Source: Promicromonospora umidemergens (GTDB taxonomy: Bacteria > Actinomycetota > Actinomycetes > Actinomycetales > Cellulomonadaceae). Taken from it: a DNA stretch of 38,009 nucleotides. The DNA is taken from assembly GCF_024171995.1 (NCBI RefSeq), contig NZ_JAMTCT010000034.1, positions 1 to 38,009 on the forward strand, given 5' to 3'. Positions within the stretch are counted from its first letter, which is position 1. The number at the start of each line of letters is the position of its first letter. The notes below the pieces were generated by a model. That model made no database searches. It had not been told where the DNA came from and worked only from the letters and a program-made list of their open reading frames with translations. Below are positions 1 through 7,785 of this stretch, piece by piece. The translations under genes were made by a program, and so were the position numbers.

Positions 1-220
1 CGGAACGCACCGCCGGCTCGCCGGGCGTCGTGCCCGCTGCCGGACCGGCCGTCACGGCGGCCTGCCCGCGCTGCTCAGCCGCGCGGCGCACCCATAACCG
101 CAACGTCTCTCGCGAGACGCCCAAGTCCCGGGCGATCCCCTTGATCGTCGCCCCGGGTGTGGACTCGTACAAGGCCACAGCATCGGCCTTGAACTCCTCC
201 GGATAGTTCTTCATAGCCAT
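1..220 (-). CDS. IS3-type transposase OrfA, partial (runs off left edge)
   Basis: The minus-strand frame starts at ATG 218-220 and stays open to base 1, so only the first 73 codons are present. It begins MAMKNYPEEFKADAVALYES and contains a helix-turn-helix (TIKGIARDLGVSRETLRLWV, about residues 26-45), the usual OrfA N-terminus of IS3-group elements. This small DNA-binding protein is normally joined to the downstream DDE catalytic OrfB by programmed frameshifting; orfB would lie left of the window. A second in-frame ATG at 212-214 is a possible start. The element end lies just upstream (about 257-277). Confidence 0.85.
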   Translation of the reverse strand, partial: MAMKNYPEEFKADAVALYESTPGATIKGIARDLGVSRETLRLWVRRAAEQRGQAAVTAGPAAGTTPGEPAVRS

Positions 221-240
221 GCGGATCAAACTCGCTTCCT

Positions 241-277
241 CTGGATCCACGATCCAGTATCAGCGTGTCCACCAAAC
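241..277. repeat. IS3-type element right end with adjacent palindrome
   Basis: Read on the minus strand, the sequence GTTTGGTGGACACGCTGAT sits just upstream of orfA and looks like an actinobacterial IS3-group terminal repeat (TGGTGGACA core); the other end is outside the window, so this is by resemblance only. Bases 241-257 form a perfect 7-3-7 palindrome (CTGGATC-CAC-GATCCAG) between the end and the orfA start, a plausible transposase-binding or regulatory site. The exact tip of the element cannot be fixed. Confidence 0.45.
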
Positions 278-312
278 GGGGTGAAGCCCCGTTCTAGAAG
301 TCGTTCGGGCTG

Positions 313-604
313 ATGAACGTCGAGATGTTCGACCTTGGTGACGGATCCGACCTCGCGCTGGAGACCGCGGACGTGATCGTTGTACGTGACGAGCTGTCCA
401 CGATCTCGCACCTCGCGCACATCTCCCGGCGCGCCCGGCGCTACGTGATCGCCAACCTCGCCATCGCTGCGACCTTCATCGCCGTCCTGGTCACGCGGGA
501 CCTCGTCGCGACGCTGCCTCTCCCGCTGGCCGTCGCCGGCCAGGAGGGGCTCAGCGGTCATCGTCGCGCTCAACCGTCTGCGCCTCCTGCGCTGCCAGGC
601 CTGA
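313..604 (+). pseudogene. Heavy-metal P1B-type ATPase, C-terminal remnant
   Basis: The plus frame reads DLGDGSDLALETADVIVVRD, then SRRARRYVIANLAIAATFIA, then LVATLPLPLAVAGQEG. This is the end of the hinge region and the last two membrane helices of a Zn/Cd/Co-type P1B ATPase. After GQEG the frame is wrong, but one base over (from 557) it resumes as VIVALNRLRLLRCQA and stops at 602-604. The gene has therefore lost everything upstream, including the DKTG and CPx motifs, and also carries a frameshift near 553-557. Loss of the 5' part coincides with the IS3-type end at about 275, which suggests insertion or deletion by that element. It cannot make a working pump. Confidence 0.8.
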
Positions 605-635
605 ACCGGCTAGCGGTAGCCCGGCGGCGCCTCGC

Positions 636-2306
636 TCAGCGGCCGACCACGAACCCGGCCGAGCGTCGTTCGTCGGCGAAGCTGGTGACCTTGCCCTCGT
701 CCCAGTCGACGGCCAGCGCCTGGACGGAGCCGTAGTTGGCCAGCTCGGCCTGGTCGCTGACGACCACGTCGTACCCGAGGGCGGCCATAGGGTCGGCGAG
801 CCCGCGGGTCTCCAGGCGGAGCTGCCCGTCGGTCAGGATGAACCGGCCGGCGCGCACGGCGTCTTCCAGGCTCTGCCGGTGCAGGGCCCAGCGGACGACG
901 ACGTTCGCGGTGGTGCTGGGGATCTGCCGGCCGCCCGGGGTGCCGATCACCAGTACGGGGCGGCCCTGGTCGTCGAGCAGCATGGACGGTGAGCTCCAGG
1001 TCACCGAACGGCGTCCGGGCTCGGGCAGGTTCGCGCTCATGGCGCCGATGTCGCTGAACCGTTCGAGCTGGTCGTTGAGGAAGAACCCGGCGACGTACTG
1101 GCCACTGCCCCAATAGTTGGTGATGGTGTTGGTCATCGAGACCGCTGTCCCGTCGGCGTCGATCACCGAGATGTGCGTGGTGTTTGGTGCGCTCTCGTAG
1201 CCGCCCTGCGCGGCCGATCTCTTGCTCGCCTGGGCGGCGTCCACGAGGGTGGCGGCGATCTGTGCGTTCTGGCCGGGGTCGGTGAGCCGGTCCACCGGGA
1301 CGTTCACGTATCGGGGGTCACCGAAGTGCTGCTGCACCGAGGTGTCGGCGACCTGCCAGGCCCGTGAGAGCAGGTCCACGAACTCGGGCGAGTCGGGGTC
1401 GACGTCGGCGATCCCGGCGGCCTCTGCGATCTGCACCATCTGGATGATGGCCGCGCCCGGCAGCGCGGGTGCGCCCGAGAGCATCGTGTACCGGCCGACC
1501 GGACCGGACGCGGGTTCGAAGGTGTCGACCTGGTAGGCGGCCAGGGACTCGTGGTCGATGCCGGGGGTCTGGGCCAGCGTCTGGGCGAGGGTGCCGGTGT
1601 AGAACGAGCCGGCGCCTTCCTCGGCCAGGTTGCGCATGGTCTCGGCCAGGTCCGCCTGGACCAGCGTGTCGCCCTCCTGCAGCGGGGTGCCGTCCGCCCG
1701 CCGGAACTGCGGCAGGGCGCCGGTGATGTCCTGGCCGTAGGGGCTGTTGATCGAGGAGGCGAGGTAGCGCGAGACCGGCCCGCCCTCGTCGGCGATCTTG
1801 ATGGCGGGAGCGAGCAGGTCGGCCCACGGCAGGTTCCCGTGGTCACGGTGGAGGCGCTCCATCCCGGCGACGAACCCGGGGATCCCAGCCCCGCCGTCGG
1901 GGATCTGGCCGGCCTGGTTGACCACCTCGCGGTACTCGTAGTTGGTCGCCTCCCCGTCGCCCACGACGATCGAGACACCGCCGCCACCGATGCCGGAGCT
2001 GGCCGGCTGCATCACGGCGTCGGCGAACGCGGCGGCGATCGCCGCGTCCACAGCGCTCCCGCCGCGCTCGAGCATCAGGTCGCCAGCCTCTGCGGCCAGC
2101 GGGTGGCCGGCGCTGACGCCGTAGCCGCCAAGTGCGGGTCCGGGTGGCGCCGCGGAGGCCGCCCCGGGCTGCGTCGGTGAGTCGTCCGGGGTGGGGGCAG
2201 GCTCCGCCGTCGTGCAGGCACCGAGGATCAGGGCGGCCGCTGCGGCCGTGAGGGAGGCCCGGACCGTGGCCGAGGGCCGCAGCCTCCTGCTCGGGGTGTC
2301 GGTCAT
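636..2306 (-). CDS. ggt: Gamma-glutamyltransferase, secreted lipoprotein
   Basis: The 556-residue protein matches the full length of the family, which autocleaves into large and small subunits and moves gamma-glutamyl groups from glutathione or similar substrates to water or amino acids. Residues 1-31 are a lipoprotein signal ending in the lipobox LILGAC, so it should be anchored outside the membrane. The autocleavage and nucleophile site is NTTHISVIDADG near residue 376 (Thr before Thr-His). The arginine of EYREVVN (about 127) fits the substrate-carboxylate Arg, and TPGGRQI (about 456-462) fits the oxyanion Gly-Gly loop. The ATG overlaps the stop of the upstream membrane-protein gene (ATGA), so the two are translationally coupled. 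The physiological substrate is not shown by the sequence. Confidence 0.93.
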   Translation of the reverse strand: MTDTPSRRLRPSATVRASLTAAAAALILGACTTAEPAPTPDDSPTQPGAASAAPPGPALGGYGVSAGHPLAAEAGDLMLERGGSAVDAAIAAAFADAVMQPASSGIGGGGVSIVVGDGEATNYEYREVVNQAGQIPDGGAGIPGFVAGMERLHRDHGNLPWADLLAPAIKIADEGGPVSRYLASSINSPYGQDITGALPQFRRADGTPLQEGDTLVQADLAETMRNLAEEGAGSFYTGTLAQTLAQTPGIDHESLAAYQVDTFEPASGPVGRYTMLSGAPALPGAAIIQMVQIAEAAGIADVDPDSPEFVDLLSRAWQVADTSVQQHFGDPRYVNVPVDRLTDPGQNAQIAATLVDAAQASKRSAAQGGYESAPNTTHISVIDADGTAVSMTNTITNYWGSGQYVAGFFLNDQLERFSDIGAMSANLPEPGRRSVTWSSPSMLLDDQGRPVLVIGTPGGRQIPSTTANVVVRWALHRQSLEDAVRAGRFILTDGQLRLETRGLADPMAALGYDVVVSDQAELANYGSVQALAVDWDEGKVTSFADERRSAGFVVGR

Positions 2307-3406
2307 CGTTCGGCCCTTTCTGCTGCGGGGGTGGTCTGTGTCTGTGGGCGAGGTGCGGTGGGGCGCAGCCAGGTCTGGCGCAGGAGCCGTTCGAGCGGTC
2401 CCGGCCACCCGGTCCTGCGCCAGAGGACGGCGGCGGTGAGCACGACGGCGATGAGGTTGGCGCTGATCAGGACGCCCTGCTCCACGTCGAAGCCCTCGGG
2501 CGGCTTGATCGCGGCGATCACCACGAAGTGCAGGACGTACAGGGTCAGGGCGAGCCGGCCGGACGCGACCAGCCAGCCCAGGACGGCGGAATCGGGGTAA
2601 CGTCGCCCGGCCAGCGAGCACAGCGCCACCGTGGCGACGGCGCCGCCGATGCTGCTGGCCAGCCACAGCGGCATCTGTCCGTGCGCGGCGCCGGTCAGCA
2701 GGCGCCACGGCCCACGGTCGGCGTCCGGCCCGATGAGGGCGTAGGTGACCTGCGAGACGACCGCCGCGCCGACGGCAACCGCCGCGCCGTTGATCGCCAG
2801 GCGCCGCAGGAGCCGGGTGTCCGACAGGTCGAGCCGGGCCAGGCACAGACCGGCCACGAACGGCACGGTCCAGCTGGCGAGCGGATACGGGCCGGTCAGC
2901 ACGAGCGAGTGCGCCGCTTCCCATGGTTGGGTGCCGAAGCTGACCGGGTCGAGCCAGTGGGTGGCCGGTTCGATCGCGTCGTGGGTCACGATCATGACCG
3001 GCCCGACCAGCAGGAGACTGGCACCGGCGCCCAGCAGCAGGACCCGGCTGGGCAGCCGCCACAGGAGCGGTGCCAGTAGGAACAGGATGGCGTAGGTGGG
3101 CAGGATGACGTTGACCTGCTCGGTCAGCCCCTGCAGAGCGACGCCTCCCGCGAACAGGAGCGCTGCCCGCCAGGTGACGGTCGCCCACCGGTCCCGTTCG
3201 GTTCGGCGGGCCAGAAGGTAGCCCATGCCGATGCCAGCGACGACGACGAAGAGCACGGACGCTCGCCCGAAGGGCAGCATGTAGAGGCGGTGGAGCAGGG
3301 ACTGGGAGTCGGCGGGGCCGACGTTGACGATGATCATGCCGATGAGGGCGAGTCCGCGGGCGGCGTCCAGGCCGCTGTTCCGGGCTCGCGGTGGTTCTTG
3401 GTTCAC
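2303..3406 (-). CDS. DUF418/DUF1624-type polytopic membrane protein
   Basis: A 367-residue protein starting at a GTG with AGGAAG upstream. The N-terminus (GLDAARGLALIGMIIVNVGP) is the signature opening of DUF1624/DUF418 proteins, which are related to membrane acyltransferases of the heparan-alpha-glucosaminide acetyltransferase group. About ten hydrophobic helices follow, with the DUF418-like C-terminal half around LVASGRLALTLYVLHFVVIA. Family members are suspected to modify cell-surface molecules or act in transport; the reaction is unproven. It is upstream of ggt with a 4-base overlap. No promoter is evident in the 124-base gap to the next gene. Confidence 0.75.
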   Translation of the reverse strand: MNQEPPRARNSGLDAARGLALIGMIIVNVGPADSQSLLHRLYMLPFGRASVLFVVVAGIGMGYLLARRTERDRWATVTWRAALLFAGGVALQGLTEQVNVILPTYAILFLLAPLLWRLPSRVLLLGAGASLLLVGPVMIVTHDAIEPATHWLDPVSFGTQPWEAAHSLVLTGPYPLASWTVPFVAGLCLARLDLSDTRLLRRLAINGAAVAVGAAVVSQVTYALIGPDADRGPWRLLTGAAHGQMPLWLASSIGGAVATVALCSLAGRRYPDSAVLGWLVASGRLALTLYVLHFVVIAAIKPPEGFDVEQGVLISANLIAVVLTAAVLWRRTGWPGPLERLLRQTWLRPTAPRPQTQTTPAAERAER

Positions 3407-3530
3407 GTGTGTTCACTTCCTCGGACCGGCACGCCGCAGGAGGGCTCCAGGCTCGGCGGTGCCCGTCCGTGCACGACTGGCGCGCCCGCTCCGGTGCTAC
3501 CGGGCAGGCACGCGAGGGCTGGGGGTCAGG

Positions 3531-4142
3531 TCAGGCGAAGGAAGGAACGCGCGGTGGCGCACGGGAGCCGGCGACGGTGCCGGTCCAGAGGGTGGCCAGG
3601 TGTGCGGGCCGCGGGTCGGCGACCCGGCGGGTCTGCTCGCCCGGGAGGGCGCAGGCCGGGGCCGGGGCGCGGCGCAGCACCGCACCGATGTGCTGGCAGG
3701 CCAGATAGGCGACGGCGGCGCCGCACGCCTGCACCATGGCCGCGCCGGTGAGCACCAGTACGAGCGGTGCGGCGTGCGCGGCGACGCCGTCCGCAATGTA
3801 GAGCGAGTCCAGCACGAACGCGGTGACCAGGGCGAGCGCGGCGACGTCCCGGGCCGACCGTGTCTCGTCGAACGAGCCCTGGTGTCCGGGCCTGGAACCG
3901 TCGCCCGCGAACCGCCGGCTCGCGGGCGCCACGAGAAGGACGAGGACACCAAGGACTATCGGGCCCAGCATCGTCAGCGTGCCCGACGTCGCCGAGGACA
4001 CCAGCCCGGCATGCTCCAGCATGCCTCCGAGCAGCCAGTGCATCGCCAGGAGCGTCGCCGCGGCGAACATCATCCCACCCGTGCTCGCAGGGGCCCCGGT
4101 CGGCGCGGCAGGAGGCGTTACGTGATTCCGCAACGCTCCCAC
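3531..4142 (-). CDS. Uncharacterised four-helix membrane protein
   Basis: Not recognised as a named family. The 203-residue frame begins at a GTG; an internal MM at about residue 24, at the start of the first helix, is an equally plausible start. Four hydrophobic segments are visible: around MMFAAATLLAMHWLLGG, TLTMLGPIVLGVLVLLVAP, VAALALVTAFVLDSLYIADG and APLVLVLTGAAMVQACGAAV. A basic, proline-rich tail follows. It is divergent from the CopC gene at 4299, and the operator-like motif at 4228-4247 sits between the two, so shared metal control is possible. GC-rich opposite frames overlap it, which lowers confidence. Confidence 0.5.
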   Translation of the reverse strand: MGALRNHVTPPAAPTGAPASTGGMMFAAATLLAMHWLLGGMLEHAGLVSSATSGTLTMLGPIVLGVLVLLVAPASRRFAGDGSRPGHQGSFDETRSARDVAALALVTAFVLDSLYIADGVAAHAAPLVLVLTGAAMVQACGAAVAYLACQHIGAVLRRAPAPACALPGEQTRRVADPRPAHLATLWTGTVAGSRAPPRVPSFA

Positions 4143-4227
4143 CCCCGAATCTCACCGCTGGTGCGGCACCGCTGTCGAATGCGCGTGTCGCCTGCTTCTG
4201 GGAGCATGCTCGCACATGATCTACTAG

Positions 4228-4247
4228 TTGCGCATATACGAATGTAT
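4228..4247. promoter_or_regulatory. Operator-like site upstream of copC (probable ArsR-family target)
   Basis: The segment TTGCGCATATACGAATGTAT contains the imperfect dyad TTGCG...CGAA and the short inverted repeat ATAC-GAAT-GTAT. Over 14 bases it matches the site at 6638-6651 upstream of the MFS-arsR operon at 12 positions (TGCGC[A/G]TATACG[A/C]A). It lies about 50 bases before the copC start. The shared motif is seen directly; binding by the adjacent ArsR protein is inference. Confidence 0.5.
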
Positions 4248-4298
4248 TCCTGCGGCGATCACTCACACCGTCGTCGCACACTCTCCCGAAGGACACAC

Positions 4299-4958
4299 GT
4301 GACAGTCCCCGCTCAGCCTGCTGCCCGGCCCGCCCGCTGGACCCGCCACGCCTTGGCCTGTGGCGTCGCCGGCCTGGTCGCCGCTGCCGTGGTGATCGTG
4401 ACGATGCTGGGGGCTGCCGCTCCTGCGTCCGCGCACGACGCGTTGGCCAAGACCAGCCCCGAGGCCGACACCACCGTGACTGAGGCACTCGAGGACGTGC
4501 AGCTCACGTTCGTGGCCGAACCCCTGGAAACCGGGACGGAGGTCCTGGTCATGGACCAGGACGGCACCGACTGGAGCAGTGGTGAGGCGACCCATGACGG
4601 CGCCACGATCACCCAGCCGCTGACCTCCGAGCTGCCCAGTGGCACCTACGAGGTGCAGTGGCGAGTCGTGTCGGGTGACGGGCACCCGATCTCCGGTTCC
4701 TACGCCTTCGACGTCGAAGTCGCTCCGGTGGCCGACGAGGAGAGCCCGTCGCCCAGCGCGTCCCCGTCCGGGACCACATCCGAGGTGAGCGCACCGACCG
4801 ACGCGTCCGGCAGCGCGTCCGCCACCCCGGCAGCAGACCGCAGCTCCGACACCTCCGGCGACTCCTCGCTCTTCGCCGTGGCCATCGGGGCGATCGTGCT
4901 GGTCGTCGTGGTCGTGGTGGTCGTCGCGTTTGTTCGCCGGCGCTACTCCGCCGAGTGA
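4299..4958 (+). CDS. Secreted CopC-domain protein with C-terminal anchor
   Basis: The 219-residue protein starts at GTG 4299 behind GAAGGAC. A signal peptide ends at APASAHDALA, leaving the N-terminal His that CopC proteins use for copper. The CopC beta-sandwich covers about residues 48-150 and ends in the usual GDGHPISGSYAFDV, whose His also fits a copper ligand. A Ser/Pro/Thr-rich spacer and one C-terminal helix (VAIGAIVLVVVVVVVVAFV) with basic residues anchor it to the outer face of the membrane. No CopD domain is attached, unlike the protein at 22781-24214. It probably binds or buffers copper outside the cell. Control by the motif at 4228-4247 is likely. Confidence 0.85.
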   Translation: MTVPAQPAARPARWTRHALACGVAGLVAAAVVIVTMLGAAAPASAHDALAKTSPEADTTVTEALEDVQLTFVAEPLETGTEVLVMDQDGTDWSSGEATHDGATITQPLTSELPSGTYEVQWRVVSGDGHPISGSYAFDVEVAPVADEESPSPSASPSGTTSEVSAPTDASGSASATPAADRSSDTSGDSSLFAVAIGAIVLVVVVVVVVAFVRRRYSAE

Positions 4959-4977
4959 CCGCAGCAGACGAGAGCGC

Positions 4978-5325
4978 TCAGCGGTGGTGGGGCGGGACGT
5001 CGTAGAGCATGTGCTCGGTGTGCTGCAGGACGTTGGCGACCAGGGCCGCGACGTGTTCGTCGGGCTGCCCGTAGTAGATGGTGGTTCCCTCCCGGCGGGA
5101 GGTGACCAGGTGCCCGGCGCGCAGCTTGGCCAGGTGCTGGGACACGCCCGCACCGGGCCGCCCCAGAGCCTCGGCAATGGCCGTCACCGACATCTCGGTA
5201 CCGTTGAGCATCGCCAGGATCGCCAGCCGTGTGCGGTCGGCGAGAAGCCGCAGGACGTCGACAGCGTGGTCGAGGTCTGCCTCCGGGGGCGTGGTGCGCT
5301 GGGTGGTGGCCACGAACGACATCAT
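4978..5325 (-). CDS. ArsR/SmtB-family metal sensor repressor
   Basis: This 115-residue winged-helix protein has its recognition helix around SVTAIAEALGRPGAGVSQHL. It contains no cysteine, so the arsenic or cadmium type of thiol site is absent. The last helix carries D-E-H-(10 residues)-H-T-E-H, which fits the alpha-5 metal-site pattern DxHx10Hx2[EH] of SmtB/CzrA/NmtR proteins, followed by PPHHR. It is therefore a likely Zn, Co or Ni sensor. It follows the MFS gene by 11 bases and is almost certainly co-transcribed and autoregulated through the dyad at 6638-6651. The choice between metals cannot be made from sequence alone. Confidence 0.88.
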   Translation of the reverse strand: MMSFVATTQRTTPPEADLDHAVDVLRLLADRTRLAILAMLNGTEMSVTAIAEALGRPGAGVSQHLAKLRAGHLVTSRREGTTIYYGQPDEHVAALVANVLQHTEHMLYDVPPHHR

Positions 5326-5336
5326 CGCATCCGCGG

Positions 5337-6617
5337 TCAGCCTGCGGCAGTGTCCCGCGACGTGGTGTCCTGCTGCGTGGTGTCGTCAGCGGTGTCGCGG
5401 GCGGGCTCGGTGGTGGGCCACAGGCGGGCGGCTGCCAGTGTGGCGGCGCCCGCGACGCCCGTCAGGACCAGGGCGGTGGCGGACAGGCCGGTGGTGCCGA
5501 GCCAGCCGGCCAGCGGGTAGGTGATGAGCCAGCAGGCGTGGGACAGGGAGAACTGGGCGGCGAAGGCGTCGGGCAGGTCGGCAGCGGGCACGTTGCGGCG
5601 GATGATCCGCCCGACCGGCGTCTCGACCGTGGACCAGCCCAGGCCGACCAGGAACCAGAGCAGCCCCACAGCGACCAGCCCCCACGCAGGCTGGGCGATG
5701 CCGAGCGCGAGCGGCGCGAGCCCGACCGCGACGGTCAGCGCGACACCGCCGGTGAGCATCACCCGCCGCTCCGGCAGGCGGCGCAGGACGCGCGGGAGCG
5801 CGATCGCGGCGGCGATCGACCCGAGGCCGTTCGCGGCCAGGAGCAGCGGGACGACGTTCTCGTCCTGTCCGAAGGTCGTGCGCACGATGACGACGGTCTG
5901 CACCAGGACGAAGGCCCCGGCCGCCGCGACGGCGAGGTTCAGCAGCAGGATCGGGCGCAGCTCGGCGGTGCGGACAAAGAGCTCGGCCCCGCGCCTGGCA
6001 CGGTTCCCGAACGGCAGCTGGGGCCGCTCACCGGCATCCTCGCCACCCCGTCGCGGGATGATGGCGGCGGCGACCAGCAGCGCCGAGCCTGCGAACCCGA
6101 CCGCCGTGCCGAAGAACAGCGCTGAGGAGGGCACCAGCAGCAGGAGCGCGGCAGCGAAGACCGGGGACAGGATCGACTCGAGGTCATAGGCCAGCCGCGA
6201 CAGGGAAAGGGCGACGGTGTAGTCGTCCTCGTCTTTCAGGACGTCGGGGATGACCGACTGGAACGTCGGGGTGAAAGTGGCAGACGCGGCCTGCATGACG
6301 AAGATCAGCACGTAGACCTGCCAGACCTCGCCGACGAACGGTAGCGAGGCCGCGACCACCAGGCGCAGCGCGTCGGAACCGATCAGCACCCACTTGCGCG
6401 GCAGCCGCGCCACGGCTGCGGCGGCCAGAGGCGCCACGACCACGTAGGCGACCATCTTGATCGCCAGCGCCGTGCCCAGCACCCCGCCGGCGTCGGCCGG
6501 GTTCAGGTCGTAGGCCACCAGGCCCAGGGCCACCGTGGCCAGACCGGTACCGACCAGCGCCACGACCTGGGCGGTGAAGAGACGGCGATATGTGGGGTAC
6601 TTCAGGACGCGCAGCAT
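5337..6617 (-). CDS. MFS exporter, metal- or drug-type
   Basis: A 426-residue protein with twelve predicted helices in two halves joined by the charged loop RRGGEDAGERPQLPFGNRAR. It has the look of MFS_3/EntS-like exporters (start MLRVLKYPTYRRLFTAQVVA; basic loop AAVARLPRKWVLIGSDALRL). It ends in a soluble tail rich in Asp and Thr (TADDTTQQDTTSRDTAAG). It is the first gene of an operon with the ArsR repressor, so its substrate may be a divalent metal ion or a metal complex; that is inferred only from its neighbour. The start is ATG 6617, with an operator-like dyad about 20 bases upstream. Confidence 0.82.
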   Translation of the reverse strand: MLRVLKYPTYRRLFTAQVVALVGTGLATVALGLVAYDLNPADAGGVLGTALAIKMVAYVVVAPLAAAAVARLPRKWVLIGSDALRLVVAASLPFVGEVWQVYVLIFVMQAASATFTPTFQSVIPDVLKDEDDYTVALSLSRLAYDLESILSPVFAAALLLLVPSSALFFGTAVGFAGSALLVAAAIIPRRGGEDAGERPQLPFGNRARRGAELFVRTAELRPILLLNLAVAAAGAFVLVQTVVIVRTTFGQDENVVPLLLAANGLGSIAAAIALPRVLRRLPERRVMLTGGVALTVAVGLAPLALGIAQPAWGLVAVGLLWFLVGLGWSTVETPVGRIIRRNVPAADLPDAFAAQFSLSHACWLITYPLAGWLGTTGLSATALVLTGVAGAATLAAARLWPTTEPARDTADDTTQQDTTSRDTAAG

Positions 6618-6637
6618 CCGGCCATCATCTGCTTATC

Positions 6638-6651
6638 TGCGCGTATACGCA
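6638..6651. promoter_or_regulatory. Operator-like dyad upstream of MFS-arsR operon
   Basis: TGCGCGTATACGCA has perfectly complementary outer arms (TGCG...CGCA) and sits 21-34 bases before the MFS start, where a repressor would block transcription. It is nearly the same as the site before copC at 4228-4247. ArsR-family repressors usually bind such short dyads beside their own operons; binding here is inferred. Confidence 0.6.
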
Positions 6652-6715
6652 AGTGTGTGTAGGCGAGGTCCCGCACAGCCGGAGGGCAGTGCGGGACCTC
6701 GGTGTGGCGGGTCGG

Positions 6716-7693
6716 TCAGGAGCAGGTGAGGCCGCCGGCGAGGGCGTCGAGGTTCGCTTCCATGACGTCGAGATAGTCGGCGTCAGCGTCGGCCTGGCTC
6801 TCCAGCGGGTCCAGGGTCGCGGTGCCGACCCCGAGGTCCGAGGCCAGTGTCTCGATCGTCTGGGGGGCGGCGACCGTCTCGAGGTACAGGGTCGAGACGT
6901 CGTTGGTCTGCACGATCTCGCGGATCTCGCGCAGGCGGGCCGGCGCGACCTCGGACTCGGGGTCGATGCCGGCGATGCCCACCAGGTTCAGGTCGTACCG
7001 CCCGGCGAGGTAGCCGAAGGCCTCGTGGGAGGTGACCAGGGTTGCGTCGGCGCACGGTGCGAGCTGGTCCGTGTACTGCTCGTCGAGCGCGGTGAGGTCC
7101 GCCTCCAGTGCCGAGGCGCCTGCCGCGTAGGAGTCGGCGTTGTCCGGGTCGACGGCGGCCAGCTCGTCCGCCACCTGCTGTGCGACGGCGGTCAGCCGGA
7201 CCGGGTCGAGCCAGAAGTGTGGGTCGGTCGCCGCGCCGTGCCCGTGCTCGTCCTCCTCCGCGGGCGCCTCTTCCGCGGCCTCTTCGTCCGCGTGCTCCTC
7301 GGCGGTCTCGCCCTCGTGCCCGCCCGCCGGGTCCTCCTCAAGATCGGCAGCATCGGCGGCGTCCACAACGTGCTGGGGAGCGCGCTGCTCGATGCCCTCG
7401 TCCACGGCCGGCTGGAAGCCGGACAGGTAGACCACCAGGCCGGCATCTCCGATCGCGCGGGCCTGAGCCGGGGAGAGCTCCAGATCGTGCGGCTCCGCGG
7501 ACGGCGGGGTGAGGTTGTTGACGTCCACGTGCTCGCCGCCGACTCGCTCGACGACGTACTGCAGCGGGTAGAAGGACGCGAGCACCTGGACGGTTCCGTC
7601 GTCGGCGCCGCCCTCGGCGGTCGGGGCGCACGCGGTCGCCGTGAGGGCGAGCGCGGCGATGGAGCCGATGGAGAGCAACCGTGATATCTGCAT
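6716..7693 (-). CDS. znuA: Zinc-type ABC transporter substrate-binding lipoprotein
   Basis: A 325-residue cluster A-I (ZnuA/AdcA/TroA) binding protein. The leader ends at ALTATAC, a lipobox-like cleavage site. Expected metal-ligand segments are present in order: EPHDLELS, TDPHFWLDP and TSHEAFGYLAGRYDL, plus an acidic segment GIDPESEVAPARL. Between the first two lies a long acidic, His-containing loop (from about HEGETAEEHADEEA to DEHGHG), typical of zinc rather than manganese members. The permease and ATPase genes are not beside it, so it may serve a transporter encoded elsewhere. The start was chosen as ATG 7693. A Zur-like dyad lies just upstream (7712-7728). Confidence 0.85.
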   Translation of the reverse strand: MQISRLLSIGSIAALALTATACAPTAEGGADDGTVQVLASFYPLQYVVERVGGEHVDVNNLTPPSAEPHDLELSPAQARAIGDAGLVVYLSGFQPAVDEGIEQRAPQHVVDAADAADLEEDPAGGHEGETAEEHADEEAAEEAPAEEDEHGHGAATDPHFWLDPVRLTAVAQQVADELAAVDPDNADSYAAGASALEADLTALDEQYTDQLAPCADATLVTSHEAFGYLAGRYDLNLVGIAGIDPESEVAPARLREIREIVQTNDVSTLYLETVAAPQTIETLASDLGVGTATLDPLESQADADADYLDVMEANLDALAGGLTCS

Positions 7694-7711
7694 GCCCGCA
7701 TAGTTGTGCAA

Positions 7712-7728
7712 TTGATAATGGATGTCAA
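7712..7728. promoter_or_regulatory. Zur-like box upstream of znuA
   Basis: On the znuA strand the site reads TTGACATCCATTATCAA, an inverted repeat with perfect TTGA/TCAA arms. It agrees with the actinobacterial Zur consensus TGAAAAT-N-ATTTTCA at about 10 of 14 positions. It lies 19-35 bases before the znuA start. Repression by zinc-loaded Zur is inferred. Confidence 0.5.
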
Positions 7729-7767
7729 CATCATGACCGTCGAGGTGGACGGGTCTTGCACGAGCCG

Positions 7768-7785
7768 ATGTAACCGTGGTTACAT
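7768..7785. promoter_or_regulatory. Perfect palindrome over the chrB start codon (probable ChrB operator)
   Basis: ATGTAACCGTGGTTACAT is a perfect 8-2-8 inverted repeat. Its last two bases are the A and T of the chrB ATG at 7784. No ribosome-binding site fits upstream, so the message may be leaderless or its site lies inside the palindrome. ChrB proteins act as chromate-sensing regulators of their own operon, so this is the best operator candidate. The palindrome is seen directly; the protein that binds it is inferred. Confidence 0.65.

Noticed and set aside
636-3416. A single minus-strand frame of 926 codons through both the ggt gene and the gene before it
   Set aside because: Only the last 556 residues match a known family. 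The upstream part is Arg/Pro-rich shadow sequence opposite or out of frame with the DUF418-type gene, which has a proper start and a 4-base overlap with ggt.
3324-4298. A long plus-strand extension of the copC frame upstream of 4299
   Set aside because: The extension is low-complexity Arg/Gly-rich sequence without domain features. The GTG at 4299 has a ribosome site directly before a clear signal peptide.
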